This document shows, piece by piece, positions 1-5,104 of a stretch of DNA of 5,413 nucleotides. The notes beneath the pieces are model-generated. The model was not told the DNA's origin. It ran no database searches and was given only the letters and a program-made list of their open reading frames with translations. The position numbers and the translations under genes were made by a program. The stretch lies in assembly GCA_023663915.1 (NCBI GenBank), contig JAMPGN010000257.1:1-5413 (forward strand), in the 5' to 3' direction. Numbering within the stretch: the first letter of the stretch is position 1; the number at the start of each line of letters is the position of its first letter. The DNA is from Eubacterium sp. Lineage in GTDB: Bacteria; Bacillota_A; Clostridia; Lachnospirales; Lachnospiraceae.

Positions 1-573
1 AATAAGGACTTTGATGAAGACTTAAAAGCATTGCACGGAAAGATGGCTATTCCCGCAGGACATCACGAAAAGATGGATACCTTTATGTCTGTTTGCAATC
101 AGGTACAGGCAGAGCTGCAGGAGGAACTTCCCGAGATGTGCCGTGGAGAACGGGCAAAACAGTACCGCATGGACAGGCTTTTCAGAGTTGTCCGCGCTAT
201 CCTATCTGATGCAGGACGAAGTGATGATTGCGAACAGCAGATCAACTGTTTTAAGGAAGCCGGAAAAGCACTTCTTCTCAGCGCATCGCCGGAACAAACG
301 GCAGAAGCTATGGAAAAGAGCGTCTGTGCGGTTCGCAATCTCTATCAACCGCACCGAGATTACGACCGCTCGGATCGTCTTGCCGCGGAAATTTCCACCG
401 ATCTTGCGGGACTGGAAGCTCATGTGAACCGAAAAGATGCTTTTACCGAGAACGAAGCAGAAGATATACGCACATCGCTTCAGCGGATTGCCATGAATTG
501 TTTTCGAGCGTGTGGAAATATTTTACGGGAGTGTCAGAAAGAAACCGCACAAGGTTTTGCGATTACACAATGA
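1..573 (+). CDS. C-terminal part of an unrecognised helical protein of a mobilisation operon (5' end outside window)
   Basis: The reading frame is open from the first base and ends at TGA 571-573, giving about 190 residues. No convincing ribosome binding site precedes the early TTG (31) or ATG (43) codons, so the gene most likely begins upstream. The visible part is hydrophilic and looks largely helical, is rich in Glu, Lys, Arg and Gln, has many scattered cysteines, and has no membrane segment or signal peptide. I recognise no domain. It ends 10 bases before the VirD4-type gene, so the two are probably co-transcribed. By position it could be the tail of a relaxase or an accessory transfer protein, but it shows none of the relaxase histidine triad or catalytic tyrosine motifs, which lie near the N-terminus of such proteins. 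It does not resemble the DUF3801/PcfB protein often found before virD4. The coding call is secure; the function is unknown. Confidence 0.8.
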   Translation, partial: NKDFDEDLKALHGKMAIPAGHHEKMDTFMSVCNQVQAELQEELPEMCRGERAKQYRMDRLFRVVRAILSDAGRSDDCEQQINCFKEAGKALLLSASPEQTAEAMEKSVCAVRNLYQPHRDYDRSDRLAAEISTDLAGLEAHVNRKDAFTENEAEDIRTSLQRIAMNCFRACGNILRECQKETAQGFAITQ

Positions 574-580
574 AAGGGTG
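573..580 (+). promoter_or_regulatory. Ribosome binding site that sets the VirD4-type start
   Basis: AAAGGGTG overlaps the last base of the upstream stop codon and lies a few bases before ATG 584. It favours ATG 584 over the in-frame GTG at 512, which lies inside the upstream gene and has no such site. The overlap with the stop codon suggests translational coupling. Confidence 0.55.
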
Positions 581-583
581 TAT

Positions 584-2443
584 ATGGAAGGAATCACAAT
601 CTTACTCACTGCTGCCGCCATCATGGGCGGTGTTTTTATTGCCATCACAGGCTTTGCCCGTCTGTATCAGCTCAAAGCAATCAAAGCCAAAACAGCCGGA
701 AACGGTCAGCACGGGACAGCAAGATGGGCGAGAAAGAACGAGATCAGGAAAACATATAAGCACATCCGGTTCGAACCGGAGAAATGGCGCACGGTCCCCG
801 AAAGCCGACCGGAGGATCAGGGGATCGTGGTCGGGTGCAAGAGCAAAAAGAAGAAAACGGTTGCAATGGTGGATACGGGCGATGTCCACTGTATGATGAT
901 CGGTGCCGCAGGTGTCGGAAAGACTGCGTACTGGCTTTACCCGAACATCGAATACGCCTGTGCCTCCGGTATGTCATTCATGAGTACCGACACCAAAGGC
1001 GATATTCTTCGCAATTACGGGAATATCGCCCGGAATGAGTATGGGTATCATATCTCGGTCATTGACCTGCGCAATCCCCTGCGCTCGCACGGCAACAACC
1101 TTTTGCATCTTGTCAACAAGTACATGGACTTATATACAAAGAACCCCACTGTCCTCGCTTACAAGGCCAAAGCCGAGAAGTATGCAAAGATCATCTCCAA
1201 AACCATTATCCTCTCCGGAATGGACGCGGGTTCCTTCGGTCAGAACGCCTACTTCTACGATGCCGCTGAAGGACTGCTGACCGCATCTATTCTCCTTGTT
1301 TCGGAATTCTGTCCGAAGGAGGAACGGCACATCGTATCGGTGTTCAAGATCATTCAGGAACTGTTGGAACCGGTTAAAGGCATGAGAAGCAAGAATCAAT
1401 TTCAAATTTTAATGGAACTGCTTCCACCGGAACACAAAGCCAAATGGTTTGCCGGTGCCGCCCTCAACACCTCCGAGCAATCCATGGCATCTGTGCTGTC
1501 TACGGCACTGTCGAGATTGAATGCATTTCTTGATTCCGAGTTGGAAACCATTCTGTGCAACGATACCGAGATTGATGCGGAGGAATTCTGCAATCAGAAG
1601 TCGGCCATCTTTATTATCATGCCAGAAGAAGACAGCAGTAAATACTTCATGGTGTCCCTTATCATTCAACAATTATACCGTGAAATTCTTGCCGTTGCCG
1701 ATGAAAACAAGGGCAAACTCAAGAACCGTGTGGTTTTCTATTGCGATGAATTCGGGACTTTGCCCAAGATTGAATCGGCGGAAATGATGTTCTCGGCATC
1801 CCGTTCCAGACGAGTATCCATTGTTCCGATCATTCAGTCCTTTGCACAGCTCAAAAAGAATTATGGTGAGGAAGGTGCGGAGATCATTATTGATAACACG
1901 CAGCTCACGGTGTTCGGCGGTTTCGCTCCAAACTCGGAATCAGCACAAGTACTGTCAAAGGCACTCGGCAGCAGGACCGTACTGTCCGGTTCGGTGAGCC
2001 AAAGCAAGAACGATTCTTCCCGTTCCTTACAGATGATCGAGCGTCCGCTGATGACACCGGATGAACTGAAATCCTTGCCGAAAGGTACATTTGTGGTGAC
2101 CAAAACCGGATTCTACCCGATGAAGGTTAAGCTGAAGCTGTTCTTCAAATGGGGGATCCGGTTTGATGAAAGCCATCCTTACACAAATCCGGAGCGTCAA
2201 AGCAGTGCCGTTGCTTACGCAAGCAGAGATCGGTTGATTGCAGCAATCCTCAAGGCATATCCAAAAGATGCCGACGCGGAAGGCGACGGCATTCCAGGCA
2301 ATGCGATGCCGCTTGAACAAAGGCGGGCAGATTATGACAACCCAAGCAAAAGAAGCATTGATCCCATTGAAGAAGCTCTGACCAGCGGAAAATCCAATGA
2401 TGTCATGGTCGGTCCGGAGCATGTGTCGAGGGGAATGCCATGA
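584..2443 (+). CDS. virD4: VirD4/TraG-family type IV coupling protein (conjugative DNA transfer ATPase)
   Basis: This 619-residue protein is a membrane-anchored, probably hexameric ATPase that would carry the relaxase-DNA complex to a type IV secretion channel. Visible features, numbered from ATG 584: one hydrophobic helix at about residues 4-26; the family motif GTARWA at 44-49; Walker A GAAGVGKT at 107-114; the conserved TDTKGD stretch at 135-140; Walker B with D388-E389 in CDEFGTLP; then the SASRSRR and PIIQSFAQ blocks typical of VirD4 proteins; and a C-terminal charged tail. Many family members have two N-terminal membrane helices, so the single helix marks a short-anchor type. The length is normal for Firmicutes elements, and no frameshift or lost motif is seen. 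It follows the partial gene by 10 bases and overlaps the winged-helix gene (ATGA). Calling the element self-transmissible would be premature, since no channel gene is visible. Confidence 0.95.
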   Translation: MEGITILLTAAAIMGGVFIAITGFARLYQLKAIKAKTAGNGQHGTARWARKNEIRKTYKHIRFEPEKWRTVPESRPEDQGIVVGCKSKKKKTVAMVDTGDVHCMMIGAAGVGKTAYWLYPNIEYACASGMSFMSTDTKGDILRNYGNIARNEYGYHISVIDLRNPLRSHGNNLLHLVNKYMDLYTKNPTVLAYKAKAEKYAKIISKTIILSGMDAGSFGQNAYFYDAAEGLLTASILLVSEFCPKEERHIVSVFKIIQELLEPVKGMRSKNQFQILMELLPPEHKAKWFAGAALNTSEQSMASVLSTALSRLNAFLDSELETILCNDTEIDAEEFCNQKSAIFIIMPEEDSSKYFMVSLIIQQLYREILAVADENKGKLKNRVVFYCDEFGTLPKIESAEMMFSASRSRRVSIVPIIQSFAQLKKNYGEEGAEIIIDNTQLTVFGGFAPNSESAQVLSKALGSRTVLSGSVSQSKNDSSRSLQMIERPLMTPDELKSLPKGTFVVTKTGFYPMKVKLKLFFKWGIRFDESHPYTNPERQSSAVAYASRDRLIAAILKAYPKDADAEGDGIPGNAMPLEQRRADYDNPSKRSIDPIEEALTSGKSNDVMVGPEHVSRGMP

Positions 2444-2724
2444 ATTGGTTTGAATCCATTTATTCCTCCGGTCTTCCGCATCGGGCGATTGCAGTATTTA
2501 TGTACCTGGTTCACAGATCGAATAAGGACGGTCAATGCTGGCCGTCTGAGGGAAGAATTGCGATGGATCTCTCGCTATCCAAATCGACAGTCAAGCGGGC
2601 GATTGCTGATTTGCGGAAACATGGCTATATCAAAAGCGAGCCAAGACACCGCAAAAGCGGTGCCAACAGTTCGTTGATGTTTTCTATCTCTGATTTTGAA
2701 AAATACCGCACGAACAAGGGATAA
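2440..2724 (+). CDS. Small winged helix-turn-helix protein of the transfer operon
   Basis: This 94-residue protein starts within the stop of the coupling-protein gene (ATGA overlap, 2440-2443), so translation is probably coupled. The fold is visible from the sequence: helix at about residues 14-27, the CWPSEGRIAMDLSLSKSTVKRAIADL helix-turn-helix at about 33-58, and a wing around HGYIKSEPRHRKSGANSS (61-78). This is the HTH_36-like family, also seen at the N-terminus of some plasmid replication proteins and as free-standing proteins beside virD4 in Clostridia elements. Its likely role is binding element DNA to control transfer or replication genes; that is inference. The length is normal for the stand-alone form and the ORF looks intact. 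TAA 2722-2724 is followed by non-coding sequence and a terminator, so it is the last gene of the operon. Confidence 0.85.
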   Translation: MNWFESIYSSGLPHRAIAVFMYLVHRSNKDGQCWPSEGRIAMDLSLSKSTVKRAIADLRKHGYIKSEPRHRKSGANSSLMFSISDFEKYRTNKG

Positions 2725-2751
2725 GTGTTTGTGTACGCTGGTCTATGGATT

Positions 2752-2766
2752 GGTTCACAGTGAACC
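2752..2766. repeat. Perfect 15-bp palindrome GGTTCACAGTGAACC after the winged-helix gene
   Basis: Seven-base arms flank one central base, and a second GTGAAC half lies 6 bases downstream (2773-2778). It sits 27 bases after the stop of the winged-helix gene, before the operon terminator. It could be an operator for that DNA-binding protein, or an mRNA 3' hairpin. The palindrome is certain; the role is not. Confidence 0.5.
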
Positions 2767-2861
2767 GGGAAAGTGAACAATACATTATAAGAAAAATAGA
2801 TAGAGCAGAAAAGAACAAATTATATGCGAGCAAAGATTCCATGCGGGAAAATAAAAAACTG

Positions 2862-2892
2862 AGCCATAGCCGAAATTCGACTATGGCTTTTT
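2862..2892 (+). terminator. Intrinsic terminator of the transfer operon
   Basis: The 8-bp arms AGCCATAG (2862-2869) and CTATGGCT (2881-2888) are perfectly complementary. The loop can form three more pairs (CGA/TCG), and T2888-T2892 form a U-run. A short A-run lies upstream. This ends the virD4/winged-helix transcript and argues against the 80-codon reading frame that crosses it (2745-2987). Confidence 0.8.
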
Positions 2893-2958
2893 GTGTGTCT
2901 GTGGACAGTGTGGTGACTGCGGGAAATAGCTTGAAAGAAATAATCCGCCGATTCTATG

Positions 2959-2988
2959 TTGAACCGTATGGAACCTTTAGATTATGAT
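2959..2988 (+). promoter_or_regulatory. Candidate promoter for the recombinase leader
   Basis: TTGAAC (2959-2964) and TATGAT (2983-2988) are separated by 18 bases and match the sigma-A consensus at 4/6 and 5/6 positions. Transcription would start near 2995 and give a leader of about 300 nt before the recombinase gene. A TATAAT-like element near 3006-3011 is an alternative -10 box with no good -35. The area contains repeated GAACC words (2961, 2971, 2995). Confidence 0.4.
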
Positions 2989-3043
2989 TCTATCGAACCA
3001 AGCATATATAATATCTCCAAAAACGAATCGATAAAATGAGAAA

Positions 3044-3072
3044 TCGGGATGTATAGAAGCCCGGCTCTTTTT
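3044..3072 (+). terminator. Weak terminator-like hairpin in the recombinase leader
   Basis: TCGGG (3044-3048) can pair with CCCGG (3060-3064, one G-U pair) around an 11-base loop, followed by CTC and five T residues (3068-3072). The stem is short. About 50 bases after the candidate promoter, it could act as an attenuator for the recombinase gene or stop leftward-arriving transcripts. Confidence 0.35.
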
Positions 3073-3087
3073 ATATTCTAAAAATGA

Positions 3088-3116
3088 GGTGCCAATCCAA
3101 TAAATAGATTAGCACC
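3088..3116 (+). other. Hairpin in the recombinase leader
   Basis: GGTGC (3088-3092) pairs with GCACC (3112-3116), and AATC (3094-3097) pairs with GATT (3107-3110), interrupted by one mismatch. The loop is 9 bases. A 7-codon ORF (ATG 3084, TAG 3105-3107) runs into it but has no ribosome binding site. It is the first of a run of hairpins that leads to the recombinase start. Confidence 0.4.
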
Positions 3117-3120
3117 CAGA

Positions 3121-3255
3121 ATGAGCAGATACTCTGTGAGGATGTCCGTTAAGAAAAACGGTATTAGATATTCGGACATTATGGAACCGCACCTGCTTTC
3201 TGAACCTGGCAAATACAGAAAGGACGCTTTGGCCCCTTTTCTTTTTCAGCAATGA
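3121..3255 (+). CDS. Possible 44-residue small protein upstream of the recombinase
   Basis: ATG 3121 to TGA 3253-3255 encodes a basic 44-residue peptide containing SVRMSVKKNGIRYSDIM. The composition looks protein-like and the frame stays open upstream to 3088. No ribosome binding site precedes the ATG, and the region is full of inverted repeats that offer a competing explanation as structured RNA. I recognise no family. It is shorter than typical excisionases (about 60-70 residues) and shows no helix-turn-helix, so I do not call it one. It could be a decayed gene fragment or a chance ORF. Confidence 0.2.
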   Translation: MSRYSVRMSVKKNGIRYSDIMEPHLLSEPGKYRKDALAPFLFQQ

Positions 3256-3279
3256 CTTACAGTTGTTTGCGGTTCTATA
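3142..3279 (+). other. Structured region directly upstream of the recombinase (possible regulatory RNA leader)
   Basis: Three inverted repeats lie here. ATGTCCG (3142-3148) pairs with CGGACAT (3173-3179); an alternative CCGTT/AACGG hairpin (3146-3150 with 3157-3161) uses the same CCG, so the two exclude each other. CTTTCTG (3196-3202) pairs with CAGAAAG (3216-3222). TATGGAACCGCA (3180-3191) pairs with TGCGGTTCTATA (3268-3279) over 12 bp with one G-U pair, enclosing the second hairpin and ending 9 bases before the ribosome binding site. I match it to no known riboswitch class. It could be a leader that tunes recombinase expression or DNA sites bound by the recombinase. Confidence 0.4.
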
Positions 3280-3298
3280 TTAATAAGAAAGGAAGAAA

Positions 3299-4225
3299 AT
3301 GATATTCAAGGAATGGTTAACAGAATGGTTTGAAAATTATGTAAAGCCTTCGGCAAAAGACAAAACACAAATACGGTACAGCGAAATCATCAGCCAGCAT
3401 CTCATTCCCGATCTGGGGGAGTATGAAATGGAGGAACTGACACCGCTGGTATTGCAGAGGTATGTCACAGAATTGATGAACAGCGGCAATCTGAAAACCG
3501 GAGAAGGATTGGCACCAAACTCTGTGAATGCAATTATTACGATTATTCAGAGCGCATTGCAGCAGGCCTGTGCAATTGGCTATTTGAACGCGTATACCGC
3601 GGATAAGATCAAACGCCCTAAAACAGTGGAAAAAAAGATCGAATGCTTTTCTGTTGCAGAGCAGAAGAAAATTGAGCAGGCAGTATGGAAGGACAAACGT
3701 CCGAAAATGTTCGGCGTGATCCTGTGCCTGTATACGGGGCTTCGGATCGGTGAGCTGCTCGCGTTGGAGTGGTCGGATATAGATTTTGCAAAAGGCGAGA
3801 TTACAGTCAGCAAAAGCTGTCATGACGGAACCCAAAACGGTCGGTACTGCCGGTTATATGACGGACCCAAAACCGAAACCTCAGAACGGATTGTGCCGGT
3901 TCCCAAGCAATTGCTCCCCCGGCTTCGGGAAGCAAAAAAAGCAAGCCGTTCCCGATGGGTGATCGGGAACGGCGAAAAGATTATTTCCATAAGATCCTAT
4001 CAATACAGCTTTTCCTTGCTTCTGAAAAAATTGGGGATCCCGCACCGGGGATTTCATTCGCTTCGTCACACCTTTGCGACAAGAGCCATGGAGTGCGGAA
4101 TGGATGTTAAAACATTGTCTGAAATTCTTGGACACAAGAACCCGACAGTAACCCTGAAACGGTATGCGCACAGCCTGCTTTCTCACAAGCATGAAATGAT
4201 GAACCGCCTCGGAAAACTGCTGTGA
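3299..4225 (+). CDS. Tyrosine recombinase/integrase
   Basis: This 308-residue enzyme cuts and rejoins DNA through a 3'-phosphotyrosine link. Residues 1-105 form the SAM-like core-binding domain, and about 115-308 the catalytic domain. The catalytic set is complete: R149 (TGLRIGE), K191 (GPKTE), H253 and R256 (HSLRH), H279 (LGHKNP) and Y289 (KRYAH). The start ATG 3299 is preceded by AAAGGAAG (3288-3295). The protein begins directly with the core-binding domain, with no arm-site-binding domain like that of Tn916 or lambda Int, and no excisionase gene is visible. This fits an inversion or resolution-type (Xer/Fim-like) recombinase as well as a simple integrase. Two inverted 16-bp repeats start 12 bases after its stop codon and are the best candidate substrates. 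No clear terminator follows, so read-through into the next gene is possible. Confidence 0.93.
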   Translation: MIFKEWLTEWFENYVKPSAKDKTQIRYSEIISQHLIPDLGEYEMEELTPLVLQRYVTELMNSGNLKTGEGLAPNSVNAIITIIQSALQQACAIGYLNAYTADKIKRPKTVEKKIECFSVAEQKKIEQAVWKDKRPKMFGVILCLYTGLRIGELLALEWSDIDFAKGEITVSKSCHDGTQNGRYCRLYDGPKTETSERIVPVPKQLLPRLREAKKASRSRWVIGNGEKIISIRSYQYSFSLLLKKLGIPHRGFHSLRHTFATRAMECGMDVKTLSEILGHKNPTVTLKRYAHSLLSHKHEMMNRLGKLL

Positions 4226-4236
4226 CAAAATCGCAT

Positions 4237-4252
4237 CTATTAGTGTAATAGG
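4237..4252 (+). repeat. Left inverted repeat of the candidate switch
   Basis: The 16-bp word is CTATTAGTGTAATAGG. Its first 15 bases form a perfect palindrome (CTATTA, GTG, TAATAG). It begins 12 bases after the recombinase stop codon. The exact reverse complement lies at 4383-4398, and GTGTAATAGGA (4243-4253) recurs in direct orientation at 5015-5025. Confidence 0.8.
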
Positions 4253-4269
4253 AACCTTGAACATATAGC

Positions 4270-4298
4270 ATTATACCACATAATTACAATAAATTCAA
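4270..4298 (-). promoter_or_regulatory. Strong sigma-A-type promoter pointing left, inside the candidate invertible segment
   Basis: Read on the minus strand, TTGAAT (4298-4293) is followed by 17 bases and then TATAAT (4275-4270), with a TG-G extension before the -10 box. This is a perfect -10, an extended -10 and optimal spacing; the -35 matches 4/6. Transcription would start near 4263 and run across the left repeat into the 3' end of the recombinase gene, antisense to it. No minus-strand gene lies there to be expressed. If the segment flips, this promoter would point to the gene at 4447. Confidence 0.65.
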
Positions 4299-4352
4299 GA
4301 TGTTGGAAGAAAATATTTCCATAAATCTACAATTTCTTCATTCTTTTTCCAG

Positions 4353-4443
4353 ATAGGTGGTGAAAACCATCGGATTTTATCACCTATTACACTAATAGGT
4401 GATAAAATTCCAGGAGATATTATCACCTATAAAATGAGGTGAT
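4353..4443 (+). promoter_or_regulatory. Leader of five alternating complementary segments that can hide or expose a ribosome binding site
   Basis: The segments are: 1, ATAGGTGGTGAAA (4353-4365); 2, the TATCACCTATTA arm (4374-4389); 3, the TAATAGGTGATA arm (4393-4408); 4, TTATCACCTAT (4420-4430); 5, AGGTGAT (4437-4443), which contains the ribosome binding site of the 4447 gene. Each can pair with its neighbour: 1 with 2 (13 bp, two G-U pairs), 2 with 3 (16 bp), 3 with 4 (11 bp), 4 with 5 (7 bp). Pairing 2:3 plus 4:5 covers the binding site, while 3:4 frees it. This is the pattern of a translational switch, though the same words could also be repeated protein-binding sites on DNA. Confidence 0.5.
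4374..4408. repeat. Perfect 35-bp palindrome (16-bp arms, 3-base centre) containing the right inverted repeat
   Basis: ATTTTATCACCTATTA (4374-4389) is the exact reverse complement of TAATAGGTGATAAAAT (4393-4408), with CAC between. The inner 4383-4398 part is the inverted copy of the repeat at 4237-4252. The word TTATCACCTAT occurs at 4377-4387 and again directly at 4420-4430. There is no U-run after it, so it is not a normal terminator. Arms this long suit a symmetric recombinase or dimer-binding site. Confidence 0.85.
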
Positions 4444-4446
4444 TGA

Positions 4447-4962
4447 ATGGTGGAACGGGTAGATTTGCCGGTTTCGTATGTAACGGGGTTTAGTGACGGA
4501 GCATGGCAGACACCAACCTATGCGCAGAGAAAAGAAAGGAGGAAGATCATGGAGGAAAGTTTGAAAGAATTAAACCGGCATATTGATCGGATTCTCAAAG
4601 ACGATTGGAGTATGGCATGGCGTGTTTTCTACTATATTTGTCGTCACCCGGAATTGAGACCGAAACTGGAGATCTGCTATCAGAACACAAGAATGATTGC
4701 GATTCTTCACGTTGCCAAAGTATCCAGTCGTGAGGTTGTACCTTATGAGAAGGCTGCCTATTGGGCCGACCTGCTGTCAGATGCGTGTAACCCAAAAGAT
4801 GTGGCGGAAGAATTTGTTCCAAGCCGTGAACAGATCGAATTTTTTAACCGGTACCCATATCAGGAGGATTTAGAACGTTCGGTTGAACTGTTTGAACAAT
4901 TGGAAATCAATTCCCCGAAAAACAATGTCATGCGCCGCCTTGTTCAAGAAGCGGATATGTGA
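4447..4962 (+). CDS. Unknown 171-residue cytoplasmic protein, possible target of the switch
   Basis: ATG 4447 follows GAGGTGAT (4436-4443). The protein is hydrophilic and acidic-basic mixed, probably mostly helical, with no signal peptide, membrane segment or recognisable catalytic motif. The N-terminal 34 residues include FSDGAWQTPTYAQRKERRK. The remainder (35-171) has a Trp-Arg-Val-Phe-Tyr-Tyr-rich helix near 57-65 and an acidic helical stretch near 138-152. A second in-frame ATG at 4549 (residue 35) has its own excellent ribosome binding site, so a 137-residue short form is likely. I do not recognise the family. Its position behind a candidate invertible promoter and a foldable leader suggests tight, possibly all-or-none expression. 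Regulator, toxin-like effector and anti-defence protein are all open possibilities; I have no evidence for any one. Confidence 0.8.
   Translation: MVERVDLPVSYVTGFSDGAWQTPTYAQRKERRKIMEESLKELNRHIDRILKDDWSMAWRVFYYICRHPELRPKLEICYQNTRMIAILHVAKVSSREVVPYEKAAYWADLLSDACNPKDVAEEFVPSREQIEFFNRYPYQEDLERSVELFEQLEINSPKNNVMRRLVQEADM
4535..4551 (+). promoter_or_regulatory. Internal consensus ribosome binding site and second start in the 4447 gene
   Basis: AAAGGAGG (4535-4542) is a near-perfect Shine-Dalgarno sequence, 6 bases before ATG 4549, which is in frame with ATG 4447. It is stronger than the site at 4436-4443 and lies outside the foldable leader, so the short product could be made independently of any hairpin control there. 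It may equally be the only true start, making 4447-4548 part of the leader. Confidence 0.6.
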
Positions 4963-5014
4963 TTGCTGTATACTTACAGAAGCCATGCATAGGGTTTCAA
5001 TTCTGCCATTGAAC

Positions 5015-5025
5015 GTGTAATAGGA
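5015..5025 (+). repeat. Third, partial copy of the switch repeat upstream of the AbrB-type gene
   Basis: GTGTAATAGGA is identical to 4243-4253, but the left half of the palindrome (CTATTA) is absent here. A TTGAAC word (5009-5014), a possible -35 box, abuts it; no good -10 box follows at the right distance. It could be an operator half-site controlling the AbrB-type gene or a secondary recombinase binding site. The rest of the 142-base gap (4963-5104) shows no gene. Confidence 0.45.
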
Positions 5026-5036
5026 CGAAAACAAGA

Positions 5037-5069
5037 TTCCCGATCATCAAATAGACATGACCTCGGGAA
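5037..5069. repeat. Inverted repeat TTCCCGA/TCGGGAA before the AbrB-type gene
   Basis: The 7-bp arms at 5037-5043 and 5063-5069 flank a 19-base loop. No U-run follows directly (TTTTATT begins about 15 bases later), so a terminator is unlikely. It could be an autoregulatory operator or a leader hairpin. Confidence 0.3.
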
Positions 5070-5104
5070 GGATTTCAAAAAAATTTTATTAACAGGAGAA
5101 AAGA

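Larger units (their letters stand above)
4237..4398. other. Candidate invertible promoter segment bounded by 16-bp inverted repeats
   Basis: CTATTAGTGTAATAGG (4237-4252) recurs exactly, in reverse orientation, at 4383-4398. Each copy is itself largely palindromic, with ATAG-type arms around a 7-bp centre TAGTGTA, the size of spacer used by tyrosine recombinases. Between them lie 130 bases with no gene but with a strong minus-strand promoter. The segment lies between the recombinase gene and an unknown gene, the usual layout of recombinase-driven promoter inversion. Alternatives are operators of a dimeric regulator, or element attachment sites, although those would be expected as direct repeats. 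Confidence 0.55.

Noticed and set aside
512..583. GTG 512 as start of the coupling protein
   Set aside because: It lies inside the upstream gene, has no ribosome binding site, and adds 24 residues before the membrane helix. ATG 584 has a binding site.
2027..2422. 131-codon minus-strand ORF
   Set aside because: It is antisense to the well-supported coupling protein and has no promoter or ribosome binding site.
2745..2987. 80-codon ORF after the winged-helix gene
   Set aside because: It runs through a palindrome, an intrinsic terminator and into a candidate promoter; it lacks a ribosome binding site and its sequence is low-complexity and unfamiliar.
3317..3835. 172-codon minus-strand ORF
   Set aside because: It is fully antisense to the recombinase, which has a complete catalytic set; the translation is Cys/Phe/Leu-rich, as expected of a shadow frame.
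4257..4284. Plus-strand promoter TTGAAC-16-CATAAT inside the invertible segment
   Set aside because: Spacing is short and there is no extended -10; it is clearly weaker than the opposing promoter at 4270-4298. If active it would make the OFF state leaky, so it remains a caveat.
4374..4408. Recombinase terminator at the 35-bp palindrome
   Set aside because: The stem is AT-rich, is not followed by a U-run, lies about 150 bases after the stop codon, and contains the recombination-like repeat.
4353..4443. Replication iterons or CRISPR repeats
   Set aside because: The copies alternate in orientation, are short and unevenly spaced, and no replication initiator or cas gene is near.
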